DNA from: Lactobacillus colini
GTDB taxonomy: Bacteria > Bacillota > Bacilli > Lactobacillales > Lactobacillaceae
Assembly (NCBI RefSeq): GCF_017874575.1
Contig: NZ_JAGGLU010000002.1
Location: 1 to 64,000, forward strand
Length of the DNA: 64,000 bases
Direction of reading: 5' to 3'
Part shown: one piece after another, positions 7,667 through 17,881 of the stretch
How positions within the stretch are numbered: the stretch's first letter is position 1
Layout of the letters: each line of letters begins with the position of its first letter
Notes under the pieces: generated by a model
What the model saw: the letters and a program-made list of their open reading frames with translations, nothing else
What the model was told of the DNA's origin: nothing
Database searches by the model: none
Translations under genes and position numbers: made by a program

Positions 7667-7695
7667 AATTTACGTCGTTTTGAGCAAAAAGTCAA
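7667..7695 (-). promoter_or_regulatory. rplM-rpsI promoter
   Basis: The minus strand has TTGACT (7690-7695), a 17-base spacer and TAAATT (7667-7672). The -35 box overlaps the last codons and stop of truA, so rplM can be transcribed independently of the ECF-truA operon. Confidence 0.65.
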
Positions 7696-8480
7696 TTATT
7701 TTTAACATCTAATCGATATTTTGTTGGAACTTTATCATAAAATACATGATACAAGTACAGTCCACTTGCAGGCGCGGTCCCTCTTACCTCTTGACGATCC
7801 TTAGCCGCAATCACCCTTGGAAAGTCATCAACTGGGCGCTTACCATTGCCAATTTCTAAAAGTGCTGCAACTAAGATTCGTACCATATTATACAGGAATC
7901 CATTCCCAATGAAATCAAAAATTATTTTTTTCTCTTTTGGGTCTTCTTGAATATTTACATAATAAATCGTTCGCACCTTATCCTTAATCTGACCACCGCT
8001 AGCAGCAAAGCTAGTAAAATCATGCTCACCAATTAAGTCCTGAGCCGCCTGCTGCATTTTTTTGACATCTAGGGGGTAAGGATAGTGCCCTGTATAAAAA
8101 CGCCTAAAAGGATCAACAAAGTGATGCTGGTCAACTATGTAGCGATACCACTTTCCCTTAGTCGAATATTGAACATGAAAATCATCATCAACAATTTCAC
8201 TGTCAAAAAATACTGTATCAGTTGGCATTAAAGAATTAAGGGCAAGCATCATATTTTTAGCAGGAATAGTTTTTCCAGGATAATCAAAATGAATAACCTG
8301 TCCCTTGGCATGAACACCAGCATCAGTTCTTCCAGAGCCGTGAACCACTACTCTTTTGCCCTTAGTTAACTTCATTAGTGCTTCTTCAATTGCACCTTGA
8401 ACTGTCCTTTGATTAGGCTGAATTTGAAAGCCATGAAACAAATGTCCATCATATGCCATAGTTAGTTTATATCTTGTCAT
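7692..8480 (-). CDS. truA: tRNA pseudouridine(38-40) synthase
   Basis: TruA (262 residues) converts uridines 38-40 of the tRNA anticodon arm to pseudouridine. The catalytic motif GRTDAGVHA is at residues 50-58, with Asp53 as the nucleophile. [24 protein letters not shown] near residue 193 and later matches the conserved second half of the family. Its ATG overlaps the stop of ecfT by one base, so translation is probably coupled. The order ECF module-truA-rplM-rpsI is standard in lactobacilli. Confidence 0.95.
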   Translation of the reverse strand: MTRYKLTMAYDGHLFHGFQIQPNQRTVQGAIEEALMKLTKGKRVVVHGSGRTDAGVHAKGQVIHFDYPGKTIPAKNMMLALNSLMPTDTVFFDSEIVDDDFHVQYSTKGKWYRYIVDQHHFVDPFRRFYTGHYPYPLDVKKMQQAAQDLIGEHDFTSFAASGGQIKDKVRTIYYVNIQEDPKEKKIIFDFIGNGFLYNMVRILVAALLEIGNGKRPVDDFPRVIAAKDRQEVRGTAPASGLYLYHVFYDKVPTKYRLDVKNN

Positions 8481-9277
8481 TATTTTGTCCTAAATATCAA
8501 TAATACGAGTGTTAAAACAACGAAATAACCCAAATTAATGTAATCATACTTAGACCACTTTAAAGCTCTGTAATGAGTTCTAGGGGCATTTTCACGATAT
8601 CCTCTAGATTCCATTGCTATTGACAGATCTAAGGCAATCGTTAGCGAGTTAATAAACAACGGTACTAGAATAGGGACAATATTTTTAGCTCGTCTAATTA
8701 AGCCACCACTGTTAAAATCTACGCCTCTGGCCTTTTGGGCATTCATAATTTTAACCGTTTCATCCATTAATGTGGGGACAAAGCGCAACGCAATCGCCAT
8801 CACCAAAGATACCTGCTCTATTGGCACATTAATGTATTTCAACGGATTCAGAATCCAAGCTAGAGCATCCGCAATTTGCAATGAGGTTGTCGTTAAAGTT
8901 AAGACAGTTGATATTAAAATTATCATCACAAAGCGCAAAAAGATATAGATTGAATTCTGTATACCATATTCTGTAATACTTAAAATGCCCCACTGCCAAT
9001 AAATCCTTCCGCCACTAGTAAAAATTAGCTGCAAAATCGAAGTAAACAAAATCAGCCAAATTAATGGCTTGATTCCATCCCAGTATACTTTAGGCTTCAA
9101 TCCAGTAGTCGCAACAGCTCCCAGGGTAAATAGCGTCAAAATAAGATATGTCAACCAATTATTTGCCAAAAAAATTACGATAATATATAAAAATGTTATC
9201 ATAATCTTCCCGCGCGGGTCCATCTTATAAATTATAGTATTTCCAGGGATATACCTCCCCAAAATTATCTTACTCAT
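8480..9277 (-). CDS. ecfT: ECF transporter transmembrane component EcfT
   Basis: EcfT (265 residues) is the membrane scaffold that couples the two ATPases to exchangeable vitamin-binding S components in group II ECF transporters. Several hydrophobic segments are visible. The two cytoplasmic coupling motifs appear in order as AQKARG and AMESRG, matching the A-R-G signatures that dock to the ATPases. Its start overlaps the end of ecfA2 by 8 bases. No S-component gene is adjacent, as expected for a shared module serving scattered substrate genes. Confidence 0.95.
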   Translation of the reverse strand: MSKIILGRYIPGNTIIYKMDPRGKIMITFLYIIVIFLANNWLTYLILTLFTLGAVATTGLKPKVYWDGIKPLIWLILFTSILQLIFTSGGRIYWQWGILSITEYGIQNSIYIFLRFVMIILISTVLTLTTTSLQIADALAWILNPLKYINVPIEQVSLVMAIALRFVPTLMDETVKIMNAQKARGVDFNSGGLIRRAKNIVPILVPLFINSLTIALDLSIAMESRGYRENAPRTHYRALKWSKYDYINLGYFVVLTLVLLIFRTK

Positions 9278-10133
9278 GTGGCCCCTCCTTTAAGTTATCA
9301 ATAATGCTATCTGCTAAATTATCAACAGTTAAAGGTAGGGTATCAAACTTGAAGTTTGAATTTTGTAATTGATGACCAAACTCAACCGCTGACGGTGCAC
9401 TTAGATGATGCTGAGCTAACCATTCACTGTCCTTAAAGATATCTTTTGGCTTACCTGAAATTGCTAGCTCTCCACCATCCATAACAAGCATATTATCCGC
9501 ATATCTAGCCACATCATTCATTTCATGTGTAACTAAAATTACAGTATGCCCCTCTGTTTGATAATTTTTGAATATCTGAAACATTTCTTTTTTACCTTGA
9601 GGATCAAGGCCAGCTGCTGGCTCATCTAAGCAAAGAATATCAGGTTCCGATGCCAAGACTCCTGCAATTGCAACTCTTCTCATTTGTCCACCCGATAAGT
9701 CAAACGGAGACTTAGAAAACAGTTTTTCGGCAATATTCACTCTTTTTAGCCATTTTTTTGCTTGCGTTTCGGCTTCTTTTTCAGAAAAACCAAAGTTTTT
9801 TGGACCAAACATGACATCCTTTAGGACTGTTTCTTCAAAAAGCTGACTCTCTGGAAATTGAAAAACTAAACCTACTTTTTTTCTTAATTGATTTAATCCT
9901 TTATCAGATGTCTTTGAATCTAACTCATAGCCAGCAATTTTTACTTTGCCACTACTAGGCTTTTGCAGACCGTTCAAGTGTTGCATTATAGTAGATTTTC
10001 CGCTACCTGTGTGACCTACTAAAGCTGTAAATGTTCCTTCTTTGATTTTAAATGAAACATTCTTAACCCCTTGCGCTTGCATAGGAGTACCAGGATTATA
10101 TATGTAACTTACATTTTCGAATTCAATTGACAT
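9270..10133 (-). CDS. ecfA2: ECF transporter ATPase EcfA2
   Basis: One of two ATPases of the energy-coupling factor module (287 residues). Walker A GHTGSGKST is at residues 40-48, the Q-loop in VFQFPESQLFE follows, the signature LSGGQMRR begins at 146, and Walker B (ILCLDEP) with the switch His (VTHEM) come next. It overlaps ecfA1 by 25 bases and ecfT by 8, indicating tight translational coupling. Residues after about 235 form the C-terminal extension typical of the family. Confidence 0.95.
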   Translation of the reverse strand: MSIEFENVSYIYNPGTPMQAQGVKNVSFKIKEGTFTALVGHTGSGKSTIMQHLNGLQKPSSGKVKIAGYELDSKTSDKGLNQLRKKVGLVFQFPESQLFEETVLKDVMFGPKNFGFSEKEAETQAKKWLKRVNIAEKLFSKSPFDLSGGQMRRVAIAGVLASEPDILCLDEPAAGLDPQGKKEMFQIFKNYQTEGHTVILVTHEMNDVARYADNMLVMDGGELAISGKPKDIFKDSEWLAQHHLSAPSAVEFGHQLQNSNFKFDTLPLTVDNLADSIIDNLKEGPHE

Positions 10134-10957
10134 AAGTATTTCACCAGCTTCTCTTTAGTATTGATCTCAACAGGCACTTGCATTCCCTTTTGGATTAAAG
10201 CATTCCTCAACCGATATATAAAAGGTAATCCTATCTGCGTTCGTCTTACTAGCTCTTCATTATTAAAAATTTGGCTTGGAACACCTTTTTCGACAACTTG
10301 ACCATCATCTAAGACTATTACCTGGTCTGCAAGCATAACCTCATCTACATCGTGCGTAATAGAAATTACCGTTAGGCCCTGTGTTTTTTGTAAATCTTTG
10401 ACTATTGAAAGAGTTTGACTACGTCCTTCTGGATCAAGCATACTAGTAGCTTCATCTAAAATAATGATTTTAGGGTTAATAGCAAAAATGCCCGCAAGAG
10501 CAACGCGCTGCTTTTGACCACCTGATAGAGTTTGAGGCTCTTTTTTACGAAATTCTAGCATCTTAACTTCAGTTAAAACACGTTCAATAGTTGTATCAAT
10601 CTCATCTCTAGGAATGTTCCTGTTCTCCAATCCAAATGCAATATCGTCTTCAACAGTTGCTCCTACAAATTGATTATCAGGATTCTGAAAAACAACTCCA
10701 ACATTGTTGCGAATATCCCAAACATTCTCCGGACTCATTACTGTACCATCAATTGTAATACTACTATTGCTGATATTATCTGGAATAATTAATCCATCTA
10801 TTATTTTAGCTAAGGTTGATTTACCACTACCATTATGTCCAATTAGAGCAGTCCAGCTACCTTGGACAATATTAAGGCTAATATTTTTTAGAGCAGGATT
10901 ATCAGTATCTGGATAAGTATAAGAAATATTATTGATTTTTATAATATCATTACTCAT
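10109..10957 (-). CDS. ecfA1: ECF transporter ATPase EcfA1
   Basis: The partner ATPase (282 residues). Walker A GHNGSGKST is at 40-48, Q-loop VVFQNPDNQFVGA near 88-100, signature LSGGQKQR at 144-151, and Walker B IIILDEAT just after. EcfA1-EcfA2 heterodimers drive uptake of vitamins and other micronutrients bound by S components. It starts at an ATG preceded by GGAG. It is the first gene of the ecfA1-ecfA2-ecfT-truA series, downstream of rplQ and of an RNA element that ends in a T run. Confidence 0.95.
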   Translation of the reverse strand: MSNDIIKINNISYTYPDTDNPALKNISLNIVQGSWTALIGHNGSGKSTLAKIIDGLIIPDNISNSSITIDGTVMSPENVWDIRNNVGVVFQNPDNQFVGATVEDDIAFGLENRNIPRDEIDTTIERVLTEVKMLEFRKKEPQTLSGGQKQRVALAGIFAINPKIIILDEATSMLDPEGRSQTLSIVKDLQKTQGLTVISITHDVDEVMLADQVIVLDDGQVVEKGVPSQIFNNEELVRRTQIGLPFIYRLRNALIQKGMQVPVEINTKEKLVKYLCQLNSKM

Positions 10958-11019
10958 ATATTTTTTCTCCTGTATTTATTACGTGTTATTTCTATTGTAA
11001 CAAATACGAAAAAAGAGCA

Positions 11020-11113
11020 AAAAAAAATCATCCACGAAGAGGGATGAATTAACATCTAAGCTAGACTAGGCATAAGCCACCATCATCGCGCTCATTCTCA
11101 CTTTCGTGGAGAT
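11020..11113 (-). ncRNA. L17 downstream element-like RNA with terminator
   Basis: Downstream of rplQ the minus strand carries a closing stem TCCACGAA / TTCGTGGA (arms 11103-11110 and 11031-11038) enclosing about 64 bases rich in smaller pairings (GGTGGC...GCC). A run of nine T follows. Place and form match the published L17 downstream element family of Lactobacillales, proposed as a 3' element acting in rplQ expression. It also looks like an intrinsic terminator ending the S10-spc-alpha transcript before ecfA1. Confidence 0.6.
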
Positions 11114-11148
11114 TTAATTTATAAAAGTATTAAATTGTTCAACAAATA

Positions 11149-11532
11149 CTAAACTAATTCAATAATAACCATTGGTGCAGCGTCACCCTTACGTGGGTTA
11201 GCTAACTTGTACATTCTAGTGTAACCACCATTACGGTCCTTGTAACGAGGTGCAATATCACTGAATAACTTTTGCAATGCTGATTTTACAACAACTGCGT
11301 CGCCTTCTTCGTGAATATCTGCAATTTCGTTACGAACAAAAGTAGCAGCTTTTCTTCTAGCGCTTAAATCGCCACGCTTACCCAAGGTAATCATTTTTTC
11401 AACAGTTTTACGAACTTCCTTACCGCGGGCTTCAGTAGTAACAATGCGTTCATTCATGATAAGTTGAGTAGTCATTTCTCTGAGCATTGCTTTTCTATGT
11501 GCACTATCGCGACCTAATTTACGGTATGCCAT
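11149..11532 (-). CDS. rplQ: 50S ribosomal protein L17
   Basis: L17 (127 residues) lies near the peptide exit tunnel. The N-terminus [18 protein letters not shown] and the internal insert typical of Gram-positive L17 ([19 protein letters not shown]) are present. The C-terminus [12 protein letters not shown] is standard. It is the last gene of the alpha operon, 29 bases after rpoA, and is followed by the candidate L17 downstream element. Confidence 0.98.
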   Translation of the reverse strand: MAYRKLGRDSAHRKAMLREMTTQLIMNERIVTTEARGKEVRKTVEKMITLGKRGDLSARRKAATFVRNEIADIHEEGDAVVVKSALQKLFSDIAPRYKDRNGGYTRMYKLANPRKGDAAPMVIIELV

Positions 11533-11561
11533 GAGCTTTTTTCCCTCCTTATTATTCCGTC

Positions 11562-12500
11562 TTAATCTTCTTGACGAAGTGAAAGACCAAGATCGGCAAG
11601 CTTATTCTTTACTTCTTCCAATGACTTGCGTCCCAAGTTTCTTACACGCATCATATCTGCTTCAGATTTATCAGTTAATTCTTGAACAGTATTGATACCT
11701 GCACGCTTCAGACAGTTGTATGAACGAACAGACAAGTCCAATTCTTCAATTGTCATTTCAAGTTTCTTTTCGTTTTGGTCATCTTCTTTTTCAACCATCA
11801 CGTCATCAAACTTGGCATCCATATCTGTAGACATGAATACTTTAAAGTGTTCTACAAGAATCTTAGCAGCAAAACTGAGTGCATCATTTGGTGTAATTGA
11901 ACCATCAGTCCAAATTTCTAAAGTTAATTTATCGAAATCATCTCTCTTACCAACACGAGCGCTCTCTACTTGATAGTTAACTTTCTTGATTGGTGAGAAT
12001 AATGAATCGACTGGGATGACACCAATAGGCATGTCATCTGTCTTGTTTTCACTTGCGGGAACATAACCACGACCTTGTTTGATCGCAACGTTCATGTGCA
12101 AATGGCCACCCTCTGCAATACTACAGATGTACTGATCAGGATTTAAGACCTCGACATCAGAATCAACTTTCAAATCAGCTGCAGTAACAACAGCTGGACC
12201 TTTTACATCAATTTCAACAATCTTTTCTTCATCTGAGAGTGACTTCAATTCTAGTTTCTTCAGATTAAGAATAATTTTGGTGACGTCTTCTCTAACACCA
12301 GGAATTGTTGAAAATTCGTGTAATACGCCATCAATTTGAATGTAAGAAAGTGCCGTGCCTGGAATAGATGTTAATAAAACACGACGGAGTGAGTTACCTA
12401 AAGTAGTCCCGAAACCGCGTTCCAGTGGTTCGACAACAAACTTACCGTATTCATCTTCTTGGTCTACTACGGTAATATTTGGTTTTTCAAATTCAATCAT
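11562..12500 (-). CDS. rpoA: RNA polymerase alpha subunit
   Basis: Alpha (312 residues) dimerises to nucleate RNA polymerase assembly, and its C-terminal domain contacts UP elements and activators. The N-terminal domain holds [17 protein letters not shown] near residue 28. The C-terminal domain (about 245-310) has the helix-hairpin-helix elements [16 protein letters not shown] and [12 protein letters not shown]. An acidic linker joins them. It is cotranscribed with rpsK upstream and rplQ downstream. Confidence 0.98.
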   Translation of the reverse strand: MIEFEKPNITVVDQEDEYGKFVVEPLERGFGTTLGNSLRRVLLTSIPGTALSYIQIDGVLHEFSTIPGVREDVTKIILNLKKLELKSLSDEEKIVEIDVKGPAVVTAADLKVDSDVEVLNPDQYICSIAEGGHLHMNVAIKQGRGYVPASENKTDDMPIGVIPVDSLFSPIKKVNYQVESARVGKRDDFDKLTLEIWTDGSITPNDALSFAAKILVEHFKVFMSTDMDAKFDDVMVEKEDDQNEKKLEMTIEELDLSVRSYNCLKRAGINTVQELTDKSEADMMRVRNLGRKSLEEVKNKLADLGLSLRQED

Positions 12501-12545
12501 TACTGGGCCCCTTTCAAAACGTAATGTCCTGCACGCAGGTTTAAA

Positions 12546-12935
12546 CTAGACACGACGACGTTTTGGTGGTCTGGAACCGTTGTGCGGAACTGGTGTAACA
12601 TCACGAATAGCAGTGATTTCAAGACCAGTTGCTTGTAATGCTCTAATTGCAGCTTCACGACCTGCACCAGGACCTTTAACAGAAACTTCAACGTGCTTCA
12701 TACCTTGATCCATAGCTGTCTTAGCTGCTGCTTCTGCAGCCATTTGTGCTGCGAATGGAGTAGACTTACGACTACCCTTAAATCCCAATGCACCAGCGGA
12801 AGACCATGCGACTGCGTTACCTTGAACATCAGTAATCATGACTAAGGTATTGTTGAACGTAGAGTGAATGTGTGCAACACCGCTTTCGACATGCTTCTTT
12901 ACACGGCGCTTACGTACTGTTTTCTTTGCAGCCAT
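12546..12935 (-). CDS. rpsK: 30S ribosomal protein S11
   Basis: S11 (129 residues) is a platform protein of the small subunit near the E site. The conserved elements [34 protein letters not shown] and the C-terminal [18 protein letters not shown] are all visible. It follows rpsM by 29 bases and precedes rpoA in the alpha operon, with AGGAGG before the ATG. Confidence 0.98.
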   Translation of the reverse strand: MAAKKTVRKRRVKKHVESGVAHIHSTFNNTLVMITDVQGNAVAWSSAGALGFKGSRKSTPFAAQMAAEAAAKTAMDQGMKHVEVSVKGPGAGREAAIRALQATGLEITAIRDVTPVPHNGSRPPKRRRV

Positions 12936-12964
12936 TAACTTAACCTCCTATTTAATAAAGTTAA

Positions 12965-13312
12965 TTATCTCTTCTTTGAGCCCTTGCGAGTACGAGCGTT
13001 GTTCTTCGTGTTTTGACCACGAACTGGTAAACCACGACGATGACGCATACCACGGTAAGAACCAATTTCAACCAAACGCTTGATGTTTAAGCTAACTTCA
13101 CGGCGAAGATCACCTTCAACACGATACTTATCTACTTCGCTACGAAGCTTTTCTTGGTCTTCTGGAGTTAAATCATTGGTACGAATATCTTCAGAGATAC
13201 CAGCATCTTTACAAATTTTCTTAGCAGTTGGTTCACCAATACCGTAAATGTAAGTTAAAGCGACAACAATTCTTTTGCCTCTTGGTAAGTCAACACCAGC
13301 AATACGTGCCAT
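12965..13312 (-). CDS. rpsM: 30S ribosomal protein S13
   Basis: S13 (115 residues) forms intersubunit bridges and touches the P-site tRNA. Typical blocks are [25 protein letters not shown] at the start and [28 protein letters not shown] near the end. The basic C-terminus KKR is short but normal. It lies between rpmJ and rpsK in the standard alpha operon order. Confidence 0.98.
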   Translation of the reverse strand: MARIAGVDLPRGKRIVVALTYIYGIGEPTAKKICKDAGISEDIRTNDLTPEDQEKLRSEVDKYRVEGDLRREVSLNIKRLVEIGSYRGMRHRRGLPVRGQNTKNNARTRKGSKKR

Positions 13313-13339
13313 TTATTGCACCTCCTATTTAAAAAACTA

Positions 13340-13456
13340 CTAACCTTGACGTTGTTTGTGCTTAGGGTTTGCAGAGCAAATCACCATAACACGACCATGT
13401 CTTTTGATAACTTTGCAATGTTCACACATTGGCTTAACAGATGGTCTAACTTTCAT
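13340..13456 (-). CDS. rpmJ: 50S ribosomal protein L36
   Basis: A 38-residue frame ([20 protein letters not shown], ending NPKHKQRQG) between infA and rpsM. It has the zinc ligands Cys-x-x-Cys, a later Cys and a His, so this is the zinc-binding C+ form of L36. GGAGG precedes the ATG. Too short for usual ORF cutoffs but unmistakable in sequence and position. Confidence 0.97.
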   Translation of the reverse strand: MKVRPSVKPMCEHCKVIKRHGRVMVICSANPKHKQRQG

Positions 13457-13470
13457 GTTTGCCTCCGTAA

Positions 13471-13692
13471 TTACTTGATAAAACGATACGTAATCCTACC
13501 CTTAGTTAAATCATATGGGGACAATTCAACAGTAACTCTATCTCCAGGTAAAATACGAATATAGTGCATTCTAATCTTACCAGAAACGTGAGCTAAAATT
13601 GTTGCTCCATTTTCTAATTCAACTTTGAACATAGCATTAGGTAAAGTATCAACTACTTTACCTTCAACTTCTATGACATCTTCTTTTGCCAA
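13471..13692 (-). CDS. infA: Translation initiation factor IF-1
   Basis: IF-1 (73 residues) binds the A site of the small subunit during initiation. It is a single S1-like OB fold, with [27 protein letters not shown] at the start and the RIMPGD-like block here as [25 protein letters not shown]. It follows adk and precedes rpmJ, as in other Firmicutes. Confidence 0.98.
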
Positions 13693-13769
13693 AACTGTTC
13701 CTCCATAATTGACAAGTAAGTCACACTTAAGAAATTATAGCACGGAAAGTGAAAAAAACAATTATAGAG

Positions 13770-14423
13770 TTAGTCTTTACTCAAAATTTTGTCAATTGCA
13801 GCAAAAACTTCTTCTGGTTTTTGTTCACCATCAACTGTAGCTAAAATACCCTTCTTTTCGTAAAAATCACGAAGTGGAGTATTCATCTTTTCGTTAACTT
13901 CTAAACGATTTTTGACAACTTCTGGCTTATCATCCTCACGTTGGTAGAACTCATGACCTCCACAACGGTCACAAGTTCCTTCAACTTTTGTTGGATTAGA
14001 AATTTTATTATAAGTTGCACCGCAGTTTTTGCACATGTAACGTGCTGACAGACGTTTGATCAGGACGTCTTCATCTACGTCAATGGCAATAACATTGGTC
14101 AAAGGCTTATTTAATCTCTTAGTGATTCCTTCAAGAAGTTCAGCTTGGACTGTAGTTCTTGGAAAACCATCTAAAATGAAACCTTTTTCAGTATCTGGTT
14201 GTTGAAGTCTTTCTTCTACTAACTTAGCAGTTACTTCATCAGGTACCAAATTACCTTTATCGATGTAACTCTTAGCTTCAAGACCAACAGGAGTCTCATT
14301 AGCCATAGCTTCTCTAAACATATCTCCAGTAGAAATATGAGCTATATGATACTTATCAACAATTCTTTCAGAAGCTGTTCCTTTGCCTGCACCCGGCAAA
14401 CCTAACAGAATTAAATTAATCAT
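13770..14423 (-). CDS. adk: Adenylate kinase
   Basis: Adenylate kinase (217 residues) interconverts ATP + AMP and 2 ADP. The P-loop GLPGAGKGT is at residues 8-16, and DGFPRT (85-90) belongs to the AMP-binding region. The LID carries four cysteines (C131, C134, C151, C154), the zinc-stabilised form found in many Gram-positives. It lies between secY and infA, coupling nucleotide balance to the spc operon, an arrangement conserved in Firmicutes. Confidence 0.98.
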   Translation of the reverse strand: MINLILLGLPGAGKGTASERIVDKYHIAHISTGDMFREAMANETPVGLEAKSYIDKGNLVPDEVTAKLVEERLQQPDTEKGFILDGFPRTTVQAELLEGITKRLNKPLTNVIAIDVDEDVLIKRLSARYMCKNCGATYNKISNPTKVEGTCDRCGGHEFYQREDDKPEVVKNRLEVNEKMNTPLRDFYEKKGILATVDGEQKPEEVFAAIDKILSKD

Positions 14424-14431
14424 TTATAATC

Positions 14432-15727
14432 CTATCTAATAAAACCAACATATTCGCGTTTCATGAGCAAGCCATCAACCTGACGAGCTAGCTCTAAGAC
14501 AACACCAATAACAATTAAAAGACTGGTTCCACCTAATCCAATGGAACTAGGTAATCCCCAAATATTTGTAGCTAACTGTGGAAGTAAAGCAACTAAACCT
14601 AGAAATACGGAACCTACAGTAGATAACCGAATTAATATTCTAGATACATATTGCTGAGTATCCTTACCTGGCCAAACACTAGGAATATATGCACCCTGTT
14701 TTTGTAAGTTTTCAGAAAGTTTCTCAGGATTTACTTGAACAAAGGCATAGAAGAAAGTAAATAAAATGATTAATAAAGTATAAATCAATGCTCCAGGTGT
14801 AGTTTGTAAACTAAAAATTTCACTGGAAATCTTAAACCACTGTTCATCACCATGAGTCTTTTGAAAGACCATTAAGATTGTTGCCGGAGTAATAATAAAG
14901 GAACTGGCAAAAATAACTGGAATAACTCCAGAAACATTAACCTTTAAAGGTAGGAAACTCTCGGAGCCACTTGTAACAGCTCTACGCGTATATTGAATAG
15001 GAACACGTAAATCAGCTTGTTGGAACCAGGTAACAAATTGCGTTACCAATAAAATGGCGATAATGATCGCAATGAAGAACAAAATTCCTTGCCAACGATC
15101 ACTAGGGCTATTATTAATAATCATATCCTTATACAACTGATACATACCATTTGGCAAGCGAGCGATAATACCTGCAAAAATTATTACAGATACACCATTA
15201 CCGAGGCCTTTATCGGTAATCTCATCACCTAGCCAAGTAAGTAACATAGTACCAGCTGTCATTATAATAGCAATTTCAACATATGTTTGCGGAGTTTGAT
15301 TTTTAACAAGCCCCATTTGAGTCAACACATTGAAACCTAACGTAATCCCAATACTTTGAACAAAAGCAACAGCCAGTGCTAAGTATCGGGTTACTTGATT
15401 AGTCTTACGCCGACCAACTTCTCCTTGCTTTCCCCATTCAACGAACTTAGGAACAATGTCCATTTGCAATAATTGAATAACAATCTGGGCTGTAATGTAT
15501 GGTGAAACACCCAAAGAAAAGATTGAGTAATTATCCAAGCCACCACCACTAACAGTATCCAACATAGGAACAAGGCCAGTTTGTGCTACCTTTGTGATTG
15601 CTTTTGCATCTACGCCTGGTACCGTAATATTAGCACCAATACGATATAGCAAGAGGATAAAGAGGGTAAAAAATATTTTACTCCTTATTTCCTTATCCTT
15701 GAAGGCGTTCTTCAAGGTTGAGAGCAT
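14432..15727 (-). CDS. secY: Preprotein translocase subunit SecY
   Basis: SecY (431 residues) is the channel of the Sec translocon. About ten hydrophobic segments are visible. The N-terminal amphipathic part (LSTLKNAFKDKEIRSKIFFTL), the plug region after ITVPGVDA, and the cytoplasmic loop with YTRRAVTSG are typical. Its ATG overlaps the rplO stop by one base, so translation is coupled. A canonical membrane-protein gene embedded in the spc operon. Confidence 0.98.
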   Translation of the reverse strand: MLSTLKNAFKDKEIRSKIFFTLFILLLYRIGANITVPGVDAKAITKVAQTGLVPMLDTVSGGGLDNYSIFSLGVSPYITAQIVIQLLQMDIVPKFVEWGKQGEVGRRKTNQVTRYLALAVAFVQSIGITLGFNVLTQMGLVKNQTPQTYVEIAIIMTAGTMLLTWLGDEITDKGLGNGVSVIIFAGIIARLPNGMYQLYKDMIINNSPSDRWQGILFFIAIIIAILLVTQFVTWFQQADLRVPIQYTRRAVTSGSESFLPLKVNVSGVIPVIFASSFIITPATILMVFQKTHGDEQWFKISSEIFSLQTTPGALIYTLLIILFTFFYAFVQVNPEKLSENLQKQGAYIPSVWPGKDTQQYVSRILIRLSTVGSVFLGLVALLPQLATNIWGLPSSIGLGGTSLLIVIGVVLELARQVDGLLMKREYVGFIR

Positions 15728-16167
15728 TAAATCACCTCAACAGTTCCGCCAGCGGCTTCAACTGCTTCTTTAGCAGCTTTAGAAACTTTATTAACTTTTA
15801 CAGTTAACTTAGCCTTTAACTCACCGTTAGCTAACAACTTAACTCCTGCAAGTTCTTTTTTAACAAGACCAACGGATTTTAAAGTTTCAATAGTTACTTC
15901 ACTACCATCTTCAAATCTATTTAAGTCTTCTAAATTGATAATAGCATATTCTTTGCGGTTAATATTATTGAAACCACGCTTAGGCATTCTTCTGAATAAT
16001 GGCATTTGACCACCTTCAAAACCTAAACGAGTCTTACCACCAGTACGTGCTAATTGTCCTTTTTGACCACGACCAGCAGTCTTACCATAACCACTTGACG
16101 TACCACGGCCAACACGTTTTCTACTACGACGTGAACCAGTAGCTGGCTTTAATTCATTAAGCTTCAT
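15727..16167 (-). CDS. rplO: 50S ribosomal protein L15
   Basis: L15 (146 residues) is a late assembly protein. The glycine- and arginine-rich extended N-terminal arm ([19 protein letters not shown]...[12 protein letters not shown]) and the [13 protein letters not shown] block are diagnostic. It ends on the secY start, following rpmD by 31 bases. Confidence 0.98.
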   Translation of the reverse strand: MKLNELKPATGSRRSRKRVGRGTSSGYGKTAGRGQKGQLARTGGKTRLGFEGGQMPLFRRMPKRGFNNINRKEYAIINLEDLNRFEDGSEVTIETLKSVGLVKKELAGVKLLANGELKAKLTVKVNKVSKAAKEAVEAAGGTVEVI

Positions 16168-16198
16168 TAATCGGGCACCTCCTTGGATTCTTTATATC

Positions 16199-16384
16199 TT
16201 ACTTGCTAACCTCTTCAACAGAGATTAAGTGTGCAATCTTCAGTAAAGCGCCACGAGTAGCAGCGTTGTCTGGAAGAACAACAGTACTGTTTACCTTACC
16301 AAGGCCAAGAGCCTTAACAATTTTTCTTTGCTTTGGTAGACGGTGTGCAACGCTTTTAATTAAGGTAACTTTTAAATCAGTCAT
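16199..16384 (-). CDS. rpmD: 50S ribosomal protein L30
   Basis: L30 (61 residues), a small alpha/beta protein of the large subunit. [25 protein letters not shown] and the later [20 protein letters not shown] match the family. It sits 12 bases after rpsE and before rplO, the standard spc order. Confidence 0.97.
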   Translation of the reverse strand: MTDLKVTLIKSVAHRLPKQRKIVKALGLGKVNSTVVLPDNAATRGALLKIAHLISVEEVSK

Positions 16385-16396
16385 TCATCTATCTCC

Positions 16397-16921
16397 TTAA
16401 TCTTCTAAGCTCTTTGCAGATTCACGAAGCTTCAACACATCTTCACGAGTCTTTAACTTCTTTAAACCGTCAATAGTAGCACGGATTACATTGATAGGTG
16501 TGTTTGAGCCAAGTGACTTAGAAGTTACATCTGAAATACCAGCTAAGTCCATGATGATACGAACAGCACCACCAGCTGCAACTCCAGAACCTGCTTCAGC
16601 TGGCTTTAACATAATGTTTCCTGAGCCATAGTGACCAATGACTTCATGAGGAATAGTACTACCAACAACAGGCACTTTAATCATGTTCTTCTTACCAGCT
16701 TCAACTGCCTTACGGATAGCTTCTGGGACTTCTTGAGCTTTACCAGTACCAAAACCTACGTGGCCTTTTTTGTCGCCGACAATTACTACGGCAGCAAATC
16801 TCATGCGACGTCCACCTTTAACAACTTTGGTGATTCGGTTGATTGCTACTAATTGATCTTCAATATCGTCTTTCTTACGATCTTTGCGAGAATCTCTACG
16901 AGAATCGTTGCGGTTTGCCAT
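16397..16921 (-). CDS. rpsE: 30S ribosomal protein S5
   Basis: S5 (174 residues) helps ensure decoding accuracy. The N-terminal extension is rich in Asp, Arg and Lys ([15 protein letters not shown]), then [18 protein letters not shown] marks the RNA-binding fold and [21 protein letters not shown] the C-terminal half. The residues around the loop where spectinomycin resistance arises look wild type (KGGRRM). Confidence 0.98.
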   Translation of the reverse strand: MANRNDSRRDSRKDRKKDDIEDQLVAINRITKVVKGGRRMRFAAVVIVGDKKGHVGFGTGKAQEVPEAIRKAVEAGKKNMIKVPVVGSTIPHEVIGHYGSGNIMLKPAEAGSGVAAGGAVRIIMDLAGISDVTSKSLGSNTPINVIRATIDGLKKLKTREDVLKLRESAKSLED

Positions 16922-16938
16922 TAGTTAATTCTCCTTTC

Positions 16939-17298
16939 CTAGAATTCTAATCCGTTTTGACGAGCTGCATCAGCAAGGGCTTCGATACGACCATGGTAAA
17001 GGTAACCACTTCTGTCGAATACTACAGCCTTGATATTCTTCTTTGCTGCTGCTTCTGCTAAAGCCTTACCAACTTGAGCTGCTTGTTCCATCTTAGAACC
17101 TTCAGCTGAGATAGCTTTATCATTTGTTGAGGCACTTGCAAGCGTTACACCCTCTACATCATCAATTAATTGAGCGTAGATGTTTTTGTTTGAACGATAA
17201 ACACTTAAGCGTGGGCGCTCAGCAGTACCAGAAATTTTACCACGAATACGTTTATGACGCTTTAAGCGTAATTTGTTTTTATCTGGTTTAGAAATCAC
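16939..17298 (-). CDS. rplR: 50S ribosomal protein L18
   Basis: L18 (119 residues) binds 5S rRNA together with L5. Conserved parts are [30 protein letters not shown] and the end [26 protein letters not shown]. It lies between rplF and rpsE in the spc operon. Confidence 0.98.
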   Translation of the reverse strand: MISKPDKNKLRLKRHKRIRGKISGTAERPRLSVYRSNKNIYAQLIDDVEGVTLASASTNDKAISAEGSKMEQAAQVGKALAEAAAKKNIKAVVFDRSGYLYHGRIEALADAARQNGLEF

Positions 17299-17325
17299 AA
17301 TTTCACCTCAAAAATTTTCTATTTA

Positions 17326-17856
17326 TTACTTACCAGTCTTACCTTCCTTACGGCGTACTTGTTCGTCTTCGTAACGAATACCTTTACCCTTGTAAGGCTC
17401 TGGTGGACGAACGTCACGAATTTCTGCCGCAAATTGACCTACAACTTGCTTTGAAATACCTTCTACTTCAATTGAAGTTGCTGATGGGGTTTTAACAGTA
17501 ATACCCTTAGGTGCTTCAAATACAACTGGGTGTGAGTAACCAACGTTTAAAGTTAACTTGCTGCCTTGAGCAACTGCACGGTAACCAACACCGACTAAAG
17601 TTAACTTCTTAACGTAACCATCGGTTACACCTTCGATCATTGATGCGAGATTTGCTCTTTCAGTACCATGAAGTGCTTTATCAGCTTCACTTGAACGAGA
17701 GAAATGAATCTCACCATCGTTTTGTTCAAAGGTAATACGTGGATCAAAGTATCTAGTAAGTTCACCTTTAGGTCCCTTTACAGTGATGTCATCACCATTT
17801 TTGGTAACTGTGACACCTTCAGGAACGTTGATGACCTTTAAACCAATTCGGCTCAT
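17326..17856 (-). CDS. rplF: 50S ribosomal protein L6
   Basis: L6 (176 residues) lies near the factor-binding site. It has two similar domains. The start [16 protein letters not shown] differs only slightly from the usual SRIG-K-I-P, and the C-terminal [27 protein letters not shown] is diagnostic. It is preceded by rpsH and followed by rplR. Confidence 0.98.
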   Translation of the reverse strand: MSRIGLKVINVPEGVTVTKNGDDITVKGPKGELTRYFDPRITFEQNDGEIHFSRSSEADKALHGTERANLASMIEGVTDGYVKKLTLVGVGYRAVAQGSKLTLNVGYSHPVVFEAPKGITVKTPSATSIEVEGISKQVVGQFAAEIRDVRPPEPYKGKGIRYEDEQVRRKEGKTGK

Positions 17857-17881
17857 TAGTAGTTCTCCTTTCTGTCAAATA

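Noticed and set aside
7591-7695. N-terminal extension of L13 up to 7695
   Set aside because: The extra 35 residues precede a good GGAGG and TTG start and match no L13 family member; the region is leader RNA and promoter.
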